Of a stretch of DNA of 64,000 nt, positions 22,245 to 34,000 are shown one piece after another. Each line of letters starts with the position of its first letter. The first letter of the stretch is position 1. This DNA is from Tigriopus japonicus. Lineage: Eukaryota; Arthropoda; Copepoda; Harpacticoida; Harpacticidae. Below the pieces are notes generated by a model, which was given only the letters and a program-made list of their open reading frames with translations, searched no databases and was not told where the DNA came from. Where the stretch lies: contig CM021320.1 in the NCBI GenBank assembly GCA_010645155.1, forward strand, positions 8,467,711 to 8,531,710. Direction: 5' to 3'. Made by a program: the position numbers and the translations under genes.

Positions 22245-24107
22245 CTAACGTGCCGCCGCTGCTTGGGGCTGAGGAGGCGTGCCAGGGCCCATGCCCATCG
22301 CTGACCCTGACCAGTTGTTGTAGACATCTCTACTTTGGCTAAGGACACAATCGTTGGAACAAAAGCCGTTCATCGATAGATCCAGAAGAGTGTTGGTGCA
22401 ACCAGGTCGTCGACAAACGTTGCCCTCTTCTCCATTCATGACCGGATGTTGTCCAGAGCTTCCGCCTCCTCCGGATTGGTAATGGTGATGAGGTGAGTGC
22501 ATCATGCCCGGATGAGACATGTGTGATCCGGGTGGCCCCGTTCGATTCCCAAGAAGGTGGGCGTGGTGAGGGGAGTGTTGGGGAACCTGGAAGATGGGAG
22601 AGAATCCATGTTCATTGTTCAGTCAAGAAGTTTCTCGATGTCAAATTGATCTTGGGGGTGGAGTCAAAGATGCAGATGGAGAAGGAGAAGTAGACGTACT
22701 GTACGTCTGTGTATGTGTGTGGTTTTGTTATACCATAAGAACACTTACACCTTGAGGTCCGTTTGGTGCATTGTTCGATCCAGCTGAGACTCCTGGTGAA
22801 GAATATCCCACTGAGGTGCGCTCCCCAATTCCCGAGACGTTGTTATTATTAGAGACATTGCCTCCTCCTCCTCCTTCACTTGAGATACTCGAGGGACTCT
22901 CCATGGAACTGGGGATACCCATGGGACTGTGTCTTCTGATATCACTACCCGTTAGGGAGTTGCCGGCCCCACTGTAGTCGTATGCGCTATTAGGCTTATT
23001 GAAATAAGCACCGTAAGGACCATATGGGTTGTCGGGATGGTGGTGGTTTTTGGACACCAAATTAGCCCTGTAAGCTGCCAATTGCTTCAGGTATTCCTTC
23101 TTAGCGTTCTCAGTACGCTTCTTATAAGCTGCCTTGTGGTCAGGGTTCAGGTTGTCCCACATGGCTGCCACATGTTTCGACACCTCGCCAAAACTCGCAT
23201 TCGGGTTCCGAGCCTTGATCCCGGCCTGCATATCTCGAAAGAACAACGCGTAGGCTGACACCGGTTTCTGAGGTTCATTGGGATCACGTTTCTTCTTGTT
23301 CCGTCGAGTTTGTCGGGGTCGCTTCTGAACCAAGGGAACGCCACGAGGAGGTGCCACGTGAGGGTAATGCATGGCACCAGGATAGGGTTGGGCAATGGGC
23401 GCGACAAGCGATTCCCCAACGTGCGATGGATGACCAGCCATGAGAAGTCGCTTGGACTCGGTGACGCAATCTCCTCCGGAATCATCCGAATTCGTAGTAG
23501 GACTAGGGGTGGCTGTATTGGCTGGGCCATTCGGACTAGTCTGTTGGGCCCCATGGGGACCCGGGTGGTGTGGGTATCCGTGACCTGGTGGATACATGTG
23601 GTGGTATTGGGTTTGTTGGGCATGAGGATGGTGAGCTATGCTCGGATGCTGTTGAGGGTAACCATATTCGGGTTGTTGATGGTACATCTGCTGGTGATGA
23701 CCGTAATGTTGTTGTTGCTGCCATTGCTGGTTATAGTAACCTTGATGATAGTATTGCTGTTGGTGTTGAGAGGGATGGACCTGTTGCTGTTGAGGTGTGA
23801 GTTGATGGTGTTGGTGCTGGTGAATTTGTTGGGTTTGATCTGAAGGCAACGATGGAGGATCGTAGTCGTCTTCATAACGGGGTGTATTTTCGAAAGGATT
23901 CGTCATGATGTACTCATCCCCGGCTGACGATGGAGATGGCTTGGCTTCGAATTCTGAAGTTGTGGAACCAGCTTGGGATCCTGGGGTTTGCTGCTGCTGT
24001 TGTGGTGGTTGTGTTTGCTGGCCAGATGTTTGGTTAGCCTGACCTTGCTGTTGGTGTTGATGTTGCTGTTGGTGGTGGGGATGCTGCTGCTGGTCTTCGG
24101 TGATCAT
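22245..24107 (-). CDS. TOX: TOX-family HMG-box nuclear protein, two coding exons (24107-22749 and 22586-22245)
   Basis: Predicted 566-residue nuclear protein of the TOX family, which bends DNA through one HMG box and acts in transcription and chromatin control. Seen: a Gln/His-rich N-terminus (residues 1-190); an acidic aromatic stretch near 66-88 containing [16 protein letters not shown], comparable to the acidic N-terminal block of vertebrate TOX proteins; a basic [16 protein letters not shown] (262-274); an HMG box at about 277-347 with [20 protein letters not shown] and [16 protein letters not shown], the TOX subtype; a Ser/Asn/Gly-rich linker; and a C-terminal Cys module with Cys511, 516, 529 and 533 ([19 protein letters not shown]), matching the YCSNECV..CRDVF block of TOX proteins. 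The start is the first Met after an in-frame TGA at 24135-24137. Exon 1 ends in phase 0 at a GTAAGT donor and exon 2 opens in phase 0 after a CAG acceptor. Long antisense ORFs here are shadows of the CAG/CAC-rich coding strand. Confidence 0.96.
22587..22748 (-). other. Coding intron of the TOX gene (162 bp)
   Basis: Phase-0 intron. On the minus strand the donor reads CAAGGT|GTAAGTG and the acceptor CATCTTCCAG|GTTCCC, with a pyrimidine-rich tract before the AG. Removing it joins ...NGPQG to [10 protein letters not shown]... without a frameshift and brings the conserved C-terminal Cys module into frame behind the HMG box. Reading through the intron instead gives a stop after five codons. Confidence 0.9.
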
Positions 24108-24175
24108 GATGAGCGAGAGTGGGTTGAAATAAGATCAAATAACTGGGGCCAACTTTTCTTTTTTCACTCTCTGAT

Positions 24176-24348
24176 CTGGCAGAGAAAAAGTTTGATCCAA
24201 AAGTTTGAGGTTGTTTTCGCTTGGTATGCTCAGCCTCTCTTTCGATTAAGAGGAAGTGTGGAAGTCGGATGAAGGAGGAGAAAAAGCTATTCCTTCTTTG
24301 ATCCGGGCAGTTCTCGTGGGTCTTTTTCTTAGTTCTTCAATTTCTCAC
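24176..24348 (-). other. Probable 5' UTR intron of the TOX gene (173 bp)
   Basis: On the minus strand a donor TTCCAG|GTGAGA and an acceptor with a good pyrimidine tract, ACTTTTTCTCTGCCAG|ATCAG, bracket this stretch about 70-240 bases upstream of the TOX start codon. No ORF is involved, so there is no phase test. Inferred from splice consensus and position only. I see no convincing TATA box or initiator just upstream of it. Confidence 0.4.
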
Positions 24349-25390
24349 CTGGAAGAGGGAAAACGAATCGTTTGTTAACTCTAGAGGTCAAACTAGACGA
24401 CGTCGTCGTGCATAAAAAGGTATAAAAGTACCAAACATAAGTCTTCTCATCTGGCAACAATCTCGGGGTCATCATTTTGCCGTAAAAACATAATTTTACA
24501 CCCCGACATTTGGCAATGTATGCATTCAATTAGCTCTTGAGCAATTTTACGACAATGCCCACCAAACCTCAACGAATGAGGCGGATCATGAAATTCCCAA
24601 CAATGTTGATTAGATTGCATTCAAAGGACGAATTGGCTGCTGAAGAACTAACCCCACAGTACTTCATCCCCAACTAACCAACCAACCAACGTGTACCGAA
24701 ATAAGAAGAGATGTATTTTTGTGACAGGAAATTTGATGCCCGGTACGTGATGCCTTTGTGGCAGGAACTTATCCATTTTCGTCTGTCTCAAATTGAAATT
24801 GAAGGGAAAAGGGAATTCAAATGGTTTTTATAGATTGAATGTCTCCTCCACGTAGTGAATGTGGGAGATGGCAGCTCTCAATGAAGGTCAGGTAAAGATT
24901 TCCCAACCCATGGATGGAATCACTGCCTCCATCCCTCCAAAGAACTAAGGAGCAATCAGTCGAACCATCTTCAGGGGAACTTGGGCTTGTCTGTGTCTTT
25001 GATGGTGTGTGTTTGGGGCGAAAAAGAGAGAAGGAATCATCTGTTCCTCGATTTTGACGAGATTCCATAAATCACCAATTTGGATCTATTTGTTATATCG
25101 ATCTAGATCGCAGACCAAGTGAGACGATGGGTGACCTCGACTTTGGAGGATAATCTACACAACTACGTACAACGAAACTTTGAGTCAGTCTCTCTTGGCA
25201 TCGAGGAATTGGCAGGGCCTGGGATGATTTTACAAGTGTGGAGGTTATGAAGAGTGATTGGTTTTTGACATGAGAGAGGCAGGAAAACAAGATTCCTTCC
25301 TTCAAAGAATGATACCTTCCCAACATTTTGACAGAAAAATTAATTGTCTTTGATGTTTGGAGAGAAAGAAGAAACGATTACCTCCGGAAT

Positions 25391-25408
25391 ACCACCACCA
25401 CCACCATC
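25391..25408. repeat. (ACC)n microsatellite
   Basis: Five tandem ACC units between the TOX gene and the gene-poor interval beyond it. Confidence 0.7.
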
Positions 25409-28308
25409 AATGATGTGAGAGAGAAAATCGAGCTCTGAGAGCGATTCGAGGTTTTAACTAATTTAGGGAAACACGAAAAATGCCTTGAAAGTTCCTCGGC
25501 AGGGTGAAAGGGAGAGGGAACTTTCAATAAATTGGGGTCCAAGTACTTCCCATGGAAAGTTAGAGCCCAATTTTCCTTCCAGGAGAGGGACTTGCATTTA
25601 GTGAAAACTTTCCAATTTCAGGAGAACCCAACTTCAATACACTGTAAGGGATCAAAAGAGCCTTTCAAACCTTAGCAAGCATCAAATCATCGTCCCCATC
25701 TCCGTTACCTTCAAATCAAACGTCTTTCAGAAGACCCATATCCTCAACAAAAAACCAAAATTTCCCCCTTTCAATTAGTACTTCGAGTATTCTAGTCAGT
25801 GTATTGTTTTTCGACGGGCATCCTCTTCTCGTGGGTCTCAAGCACATACCAGAGGAAAGGAGGGGATGGAATGAAATAAGCGAGAATATTGATTGTAAGT
25901 GACCCAGACCCGAAATAACAGAAACATTCCAAGAACATTTTAAACCACTTTTGGGACGACTTTAGACTACCTAGTATATAATCGTTACCACGTCTCCCTG
26001 CGTTTTCTGACATGATGATCGGTTCCAAGAAAACCAAGTGGGACGCCCAACATAGGGAATAATCCCCCTCCCTCCTTTCCTTCTATTCTCGAGAATATGA
26101 GCTGATTCAGATCGATTTGTGAATAAATATTCCCGGAGGCTCTCAATAATTCATGCTCGTCCAGTCACCAAGGGAGATTGAGGGTGAGGCCAATTGACGC
26201 CAGGCCTTCATTAAGGCCAATAATAACACATGGAATTGTAATGGCTCTCCCTAAGGTGTCACCGTCGACGAATGAGCCTTTGATCACATGAAATGTAGTC
26301 TACACTTTACTCCCCCGCATTTTAACATGTCAAAACGTAGTGTTAGAGTGTATAGCGTTTTAGTAATAATAACCTTCAAGTTGGGCAATTCTGATTACCC
26401 AGAAAGGCTAAAACATGCTACGGTCATTGTCATTCTGAGTGTCCCTAAAGAGGCAGTACACAGTAATTTTAGGGGTTCGAACACAATTAAATGCAAATTC
26501 ACTCTCTCTCTTTTTCTTTGTGTTTCTGTCTCCAATCTTCCCCATTTTTCCAACGTAAGTATTACTCGTGGAGCAGAAAGAGCGAGGGTGTTTTAAGCCG
26601 AAATAATGACAGTAATACCCAAGCCGAGAGCTCAATTGACTGGGAAAAAGTGACTTTGATATTCATGGAAATTTGTCATCGATCAAAAGACATTTTACCA
26701 TAAATTACAGGGCTCTGTCTCTGGCATCATAAGGAGCAAAACATGGGGCTTTGACTGCCTTCCCCAACCAAGACAAGATTTCCAAGTTCTTGCTCCTGTA
26801 AAATTGGCAAGAAAATTAACCACGTTCTTGTTGGACGAGTGGGTGGTTTTGAGTGGGGAAAACATGTCAAAGCCAAACGATTGTTTGTCACTAATAATGT
26901 TTACTCTGTTCCAAGTTGATTCCATAATAGATTGGACTAATGAGCTTTATCAGATTACTTGTATTTTCAATCCGGCGAGGTTCATCAAGAATTTATAGAC
27001 AAGGTCAATAAGTCGGTTTTCGATTGAGGCAAAGGATGGCTTGCCCATCAAACATACTGATTGCCATTGGCTTCCTTGAGTGATGAAATTGCATTCAAAA
27101 CAAAGCATAATTCTGACTTGTTTCCAAGGATCTTTTCGTGTGACATGTTAGTTTAAGTTTTGACAAAAGTCTTATCCAAGCGGCATTTAGCCCTTATCAG
27201 TACTTGTTTTGGGACTTATCTGTTAACACGCGAGTAATAGCTCGACCCATTAAGAAACAGATTGCCCAGAGGTGTCTGTAGGGTAGTTAAGACAGCGAAA
27301 ATTTCTCCTTGAACCTTTATTTTAATGCAGTTGTGTCAAGTTCAAAACGTCAGTTTGACAGACGATCTAGATATCCTCATCTAATCAGGTCAAATTAGGA
27401 AGCTCGTGAAATTCAGGGCATAGGTTTCTTGTTCAACAAAGTAATTGTTTTCCCTTGAGGAGCAATATTGTCATAGAGTTGTCAGAATTAGTCAATCCAT
27501 GCCGTCAAGGTGTATGGTTTTTTGGTCTTTCATTACTGGAAATAACATGTTTCATGGAGGGGCAATTAAAACACCGTCATGAATAATCGCAGATCCATAA
27601 AAACCAAAATAATTTACCGCTAGCTCGATTAGGGCCAAGAAGCTAGCCTGCACCTTCACTCACTTAGTAGTGTATGTGTACATATGGAAGAGTTTCGTCA
27701 CAGTGTTTGTTTAGACATTAGTGAACTTGTACATGTGTATTCGATATGCTTGGATGTGTATTATGGAACCATCGAGCGACCACGAACCAAACCAAGAAGG
27801 CACCACCGGTAACTGATGGTGTTTGTGTCTATATGTAGAAAGTTAATTCTTTAGCGCCCATGAATTTAGTCCCATTCCAACGCCCCACTAGGATCTCGTG
27901 GAAAAACCTACCGTAACAATCAAGACTAAAAGCCAGTTTCGGGTTTATGAAATAGCCCCGAACTTGTGGAGATCGAACGGAAAGCAAGCAAGCAACCAAC
28001 CAACCCGCCAGTTCCAATCGATGACGATGAGAGTGATCCGCTCTGTCAGAGATATCGTGCTTCACAGACCGTATTAATTACATAGGCCGTCTAAACTGTT
28101 TTGATTTCCATGTCTTTAGCACACTTTAAACCCGGGTGGCGGATTTTTTGTTCTGGATCTGCTTGAGTGGTCAAATCGGGAGGAGAAAGGGACCATTTCG
28201 TCCGTGGTCACCTTATGCACAAGAAAATTGGCCAGATTTTAAAATTTCACGCTTCCGTGATCTCTCCAAAGGGCACTCTTATTAAAACGACAACGACAGC
28301 AACAACAA

Positions 28309-28336
28309 GTAGTAGAAGAAGAAGAAGAAGCAGCAG
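28309..28336. repeat. (GTA)/(GAA)/(GCA) trinucleotide tract
   Basis: Tandem trinucleotides that produce the Arg/Ser runs of the overlapping ORFs. Confidence 0.75.
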
Positions 28337-28444
28337 TGATTCGATTCTGATTTATGTTCGTTTATGGCTATTCTCACAAGGTCCTACTAACGTCACGATG
28401 GATTGTGATTTGCATGTGACATTGAATTCAATGACGGAATTGGC

Positions 28445-28642
28445 ATGGTCAATCAAGCCGAGGAAGACGAACGACATAGCCTCGAGGATTGCCAACAAAT
28501 ACTACATATTGTCTCAAGGCTTCAGGGCGAAACCAACCACAAAACTTGGACTAGTTTGATTGAGCAGACGGGTTCAATAGTGCAACACGAACTAAAATTG
28601 AAACATTCTTTGTGGGCTGTCAAATCATGGAAAGTTTGCTAG
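28445..28642 (+). CDS. Small ORF, 65 residues, predicted helical, unknown
   Basis: ATG with G at -3 and G at +4. Reads MVNQAEEDERHSLEDCQQIL, then VSRLQGETNHKTWTSLIEQ, to TAG at 28640-28642. The composition suits an amphipathic helix. A longer overlapping ORF in another frame (28167-28559) contains an Arg/Ser run from a GTA/GAA simple repeat and looks like an artefact. Confidence 0.28.
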   Translation: MVNQAEEDERHSLEDCQQILHIVSRLQGETNHKTWTSLIEQTGSIVQHELKLKHSLWAVKSWKVC

Positions 28643-30048
28643 ACAAGTTGCAAATTGCTTTACTGTCCAAAAGCGTTGGATTTTGCATCGGATTGAGATC
28701 CCCCTCAGATCGTCCCTCCGAATGGGTGCTCAAATAGGACTTATTGATAAAAATACATAAATAGCAAGATAATTACTCCAAAGCCAAGTGTTGGTTTCTG
28801 TCATTCCAATGTTTGACATGTTGCATGAGAAGTGCGTGATTGCTCACCCATTTTTCTATTCATTTTCAATCAGGTCGGCCAATTATAAGGAACAGATTGT
28901 CAGCATGACTCTCTGGAAACCTCCTTGAACAAGAGAAATGAAGAGCTTTGGACAATTAAAGGAACGAGTCGTTGACGGTAAACAAGGTCTTGACATTGTT
29001 TGCTTTCTCTTCAACTCCCAATGGGGCCCTACTTTCACTCTCTATTCACTACTCGCGACAATCAACAGAATCCTTGTTTAATTAGCTAGCAACTCATCAT
29101 GAGAACTAACTCTATTTTCTTTTCATCTAATGAAAACACTTGAAACTTGTCGATTTCCCCCTCGTTTCGAGCTCCAATTCTGAGTTGTCGTCCGTTGGAA
29201 AATACTTAATGCTAGTTACGTTAATCCGCGTAGACTCCTTCATGTAGAACTGAATAATTTTCGAGGGGTGCGGAAAAGAGAAAGACTGCGTAGAGTATAC
29301 CAATTTATGTTTGTCCTCTGATTTTTCGATTTAGCGCCATATTGTTTGTGAACAACACTATTTTTCTATAGAAACGATAGCAGATATTACAATTCTCCAC
29401 ATATCGGTAAACTTTTCAAATTCCGGATCCCATACTCTTGCCTTGAAGGACCCCTTGATAATTTTTCAGTGACATGACTAGTTATTTCATCAAGAAATAT
29501 ATGTGATTTTAAGGCGTAATGCGTCTTGTTTGGAAAGGTTAGATTCCTTTGCAAACATCTCTTTTGGGTGATGGCATTCGGTTTCGAATGTTGAAGAGGT
29601 GGGCACTTACCAAGAATGAGCAGCTGCTTAATGGGTTAACGTTTCAAATGATGAGCGTCTGTTTGTGAATTTGGCGAATCCCAATGGTTTTAGTATGGTG
29701 GTATAAGCAACACAACGAGAATAAAATCACTGTTCAACGTTTCCTCACGTCGTATGAGAACAAGGTTCGAAGAAAGCTCTCTTCAAAAGCTGGAGTTTTC
29801 CATGGAAGCCGATCAAGTGTCTAAACAATCACTCTGAAATGTTGCTGATTTCTTGATGCATAGACGATAGGGGTGAATGTCAGTCAACACTTTTCACAAT
29901 TCCCGTAGTTTCACCGTTCTTGGGTTGCACTAATGTTTGGGTTTGTTGGTGTGAGTGGTCCTTGTAGGAGCTCGTCCACGAGACGTGTGGGTATCCAAAT
30001 ATAGTAGTCGTAGTAGACGAAGAACGAGTAGGGAACTTTTTTTTCGTC

Positions 30049-30066
30049 TTCTCTCTCTCTCTCTCC
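30049..30066. repeat. (CT)n tract before a candidate exon
   Basis: A CT dinucleotide run that also forms the pyrimidine tract of the acceptor at 30090. Confidence 0.75.
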
Positions 30067-30090
30067 TCGCCTCTCGCGCCTCTTCCTCAG

Positions 30091-30223
30091 AGCAAGGTAA
30101 AAGAGGAACTGTTTAAGGCCAACGTGTTCTTAAGGCAACGTCAAACTTTCAAAACCATGGTTGTGTACCATTGCAACGATCATCCATCCATCCAGCTTGC
30201 CAGCCGCTACTCCCAGTACGAAC
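30091..30223 (+). CDS. Candidate coding exon, gene not recognised
   Basis: A long CT-rich tract ends TCTTCCTCAG at 30090. From there one frame is open in phase 0: SKVKEELFKANVFLRQRQ, then an ATG in good context (AACCATGG, 30157) and MVVYHCNDHPSIQLASRYSQ, up to a donor GAAC|GTAAGC. Codons are strongly C/G-ending. A possible 51-bp intron (30224-30274) ending TTTGCTCTCAG leads into a GC-rich frame that stops at 30439-30441, but that 3' part reads like arbitrary GC-rich DNA. The exon itself is the best supported piece here; the protein family is unknown. Confidence 0.42.
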
Positions 30224-31054
30224 GTAAGCTGTCTCGCCTCCCATTCTCCCTCTTTGCTTTGGCTTTGCTCTCAGAAGATGGCCGTGGGCGAGGATTGAGG
30301 ACGCGTCAAGCGGCTTGCTTCCCTTCCTCGAGCTTCAGAAGCGAGCAGCATCAAGGGCGAGCGAGCCTCCTCGATCCCGTGAACGCACCGCCACTTGCGG
30401 ACCAATTTGGATCGGCGACCTCGGGAGAAAGTTGGGTGTGAACCGACACACGACGCGCCTGGGCCCATCAGGGACTGCGGTGAAACGAACGAGACTCTTA
30501 CTCTCAGCAGATATGCAGTGTTTGTGGCCTTTTGCCCTCAACCAGGTTTTTTTTTCTTGGAGCAAATTTCCCCTTTTTTCTTCCGACGAGATTTTTCGTT
30601 CTTCGGAGGCGAAGGGATGTCAGATCTGTGCAATTTGGACGATGAAGGAATTTGGGGGCCTTTCGGAAAAATGGACTCCGCATAATTGACACATCTAGAA
30701 GAGGAGGAGAAGAGGGCATAGGGTAGAGAGAAGCGAAACCACTTGGAACACTACCATGATATTCACACAAAAGGCATCCAGACACGGACGGATTGCCTGA
30801 TTCCAACGAATTGAACCCCTGGACTTGACCCCGAGGCAAAGGGCACCGGCAAACCACCCGAAAAATGGGTTTCGCATGATGCCTCGACCATCTGGTGTCG
30901 AGTTTTACCCACCGTTGCCCATAAATACCTTTAGGAGTGCGTGAATGGTCACTCAGCCCTTAATCCGATTAGTAATTGTTGTGCTGAAAGCCAAAATACA
31001 ACAACCTAGTAAACAAGGAACTCTTCATTGAGTGAGAAAGCTTTTCCAGCCGCC

Positions 31055-31076
31055 TTCTCCTCCTCCTCCTCCTCCA
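31055..31076. repeat. (CCT)n microsatellite
   Basis: Six to seven tandem TCC units on the plus strand. Confidence 0.75.
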
Positions 31077-34000
31077 AAGTCTGGACTACATAAGCCAAAA
31101 AAGAGATCCGAAGCTCATTCTGCTTGGGCTAATCAGAGATCATTTATCAGGATTTAGCGGCGAGTCTAAGAAAGAATTTCCAAACTAGGATTAAATTGAT
31201 GTAATCCTTCTATGTTTGCCCACAATACTTTCATGTAATGACATGTTTTGACAGTTGGTAAACAAACTTATTCCACGAAATATTGCCAAGCTATGGGAGG
31301 CTACCACCAACACCACTACTACCTCCTTCACCTTCTCTTCACCCAGTAATGCTAAACAAATATAAAACTCAGGGCTACTTTTTTGTGTCTCCCTCTCCAC
31401 TTGTCCCAAACGTATCAACGGTGAGTGGAGAACGTATATATTTTCAAAGCTGAGCACAAAATGTTCTTCTTCTCCTTCAAAGGATTGATCAGAACGGCAA
31501 CTTGATTATGGTGGTGGTCCTCCAGTTCTGATTCATGGGTTGAAAACTTGTTGTGGCGATTGAAGGTGGTGGATTCAACAGGGGTCGTCGCCAATGGATT
31601 CCGTTTGGGAAAAAACCTGATCAAGTGTCGAGGCTTTGGGAGGAATAAAAGACCAGCTGCTTGGACTGATTTGAACTCCGATGTCCTCGTGCCAAATGAC
31701 GGAGGAAATCTGCGTTCTGCGAGCTTCCACAGGGTGGCCATTCTGCGAAAGCCTTAAAATGTGATCACCTAAAATGTCTACGGCTGAAATGTAAGTTCAG
31801 TCGGTTTTTCAGCTTAAAGGTGCCATTTTGGCATTTGTTTAGATTTTTGGGTCAAAAAGCTTTCCACCACGTGACTTTTCAAAAAGAGAGAGACATAAAT
31901 CTTGCAATAAGGGTTGGTACCCATCACTATAAAGTAAATTTGTTTTGCTTTTTGCAAATTCAGTATACAGGACAGCTTCGTTTGGACATTAGTTATGTAG
32001 AAATTCATTTAGAGTGAGCAACATTTGGTCACTCTCATCAAATTGCTTGTGGCAGCTGCATAAGGTTGGCCAGAAATTGACTCTCCGAAGCTCAGAAGAA
32101 CGGTAATACGTCGAACTTCAGGTAGCTCAAAAGAGGTCCCTTTTGCCCATGGAATTGTAGCTCATTTAACTTGAAACGGATGTTGCCCTCGGTGTCACTG
32201 GGACGAACATTTAATCTCTACACAATAATACCCTGCAGACACTGTTGCCGAAAAAGGCAGACTACTGCACAAATTCCGTTTGTCTCACCTTTTGATTTTT
32301 TTGCAAAGCACTTTTTAAATAAAAGGGAGTACCAGGAACAAAATACTTTAAGAATGAGTCTCAAATGTAAATGTTGTCGCAAAACAATTGCAAATCAACA
32401 GGTGAATGTTTTGAATCTTTTATGGAGAACGAAATTCAAACAAAGAGCGCCTGGATCTTTGTTTATCTTAATTTGAAAAAATAATATGAATAATAATCCG
32501 TGAACGTCAGTTCCTACGACAAATTATGGTCTGGTAAGCCAAAAAATAAAACCTTTATTTTAGTACCAATCTGCATTTTGATGCGTGATAAGAGTATATC
32601 AAGGAAACGGCTGGAAATCGTTTGCAATATTATTTTTTTGTCAAATTAGTGTGAAAAGAATAATGTCTGCAACAATTGTTGTCACCCTCTTACGTCACTT
32701 GTTCATTCAAAATGCAACTTTACACTGGAATCACACCAAAAATTTATTGTTGAGTTAAATATCAACACGTAACAAGAATATAGGTATACAAGTTGGCAGT
32801 GTTGCCATATTTTACTGGTAGGTTAGGTCTCGTGCCTTTTTGAGAAGGCTAGTTGTTTTAGCTTTTTGACCCTAAACGACCAAAATGGCAAACCTAAGTC
32901 AAAAATCGAACTCAAAATCCAGCCCCACATGTACTTGAAAATGATTGGTAAAAGATATCAGTTAACATTTTACTTAATATATAACTAACAATGACCAATA
33001 TTTTGTAAGATAAGGGTCCAAAGTCGGATCCACCAGGTGGTCCTTCTGATGCGATAAACTAGATCAGAGCAGTTTTAAATTATCTATTTTCAGAACAATA
33101 GTGTACTATACTTTATTAAGTAGTTTGACAACGTGAAGCTCTCTATGACGCAAAACAATGATACAAAGACAACAGCTTTCACTTCCGGACCTTTATCACG
33201 TTCTAAATCTACTTAAATTAAAAGCGGGCACACTGAGATCGAGCAATGAGGAGACAAATATTTGTCATGGGAGATGGGAAATTCGGAAACGAGATGACAT
33301 TTGACGATTTAAATGGAGCCAAAATTGTTCAAAGCGTGACATTATAACGGAGTTATCATCTAATGTCCCAAATGCATATGTGAACTCCAGAGACTTCCCG
33401 CCGCTTTCCGAATTGAATAAAGTTCAATTAGTCCTCTCTCATGAAGTTCAAGCCTCCTCCACCTGTTGTTTTTAGTCTCAAAAGAAGTCTTTTTATCCCA
33501 TTCTATTTGCCAAATATGATTACTTCGCCGAGTCTTCAACAAAAACACACTCTACTTACTTACTTACTCCTCACAAAAGACAAGTCGAACAAATTATTTT
33601 GGGTCTAGAACGCTCCGATGATATCGACTTGAAAGGGAACGAACGGGAAGGGAGGAAAATTCAAAAATGTGAGCGATGATTCTGGGTCTTGAAACATCAT
33701 CCGTCAAAAAGTAAAGCAAAATGTCAAAATAACACATCACTTATCGATCGAAAAATGTTTGTGTACCTTGAGCATCATCATCCTCCCAAGTCCTTCGTGA
33801 GGGAGTGAGAGTGTAAGGGAAAACAGCTAAAGGTTCAAAGTAATGATGATGATGAACGCAATGCGAAGATGATCCTCAAGCAACTTGGGCCTAGTCTTGG
33901 TACTTCTCGTTCTGGTCACAAAATGATATACCCAACAAGGCCACAGAAAGACGAGGGATATTCGATACCCATGCTGATTTTCAAGAGCCTCAAAAAAACT

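Larger units (their letters stand above)
24349..28444. other. Region upstream of TOX, no supported gene
   Basis: Probably holds the TOX first exon and promoter at its left edge. Beyond that only chance-length ORFs and an ACC microsatellite. Confidence 0.5.

Noticed and set aside
22745..22945. Extra minus-strand ORFs within TOX exon 1
   Set aside because: Alternative frames of the same exon; the HMG-containing frame is the coding one.
23310..23843. Plus-strand ORF of 177 codons antisense to TOX
   Set aside because: It is the mirror of the CAG/CAC-rich TOX exon, which lacks stop complements in that frame. Its hydrophobic Leu/Val/Met-rich product is the usual artefact, while the minus strand encodes a real HMG box.
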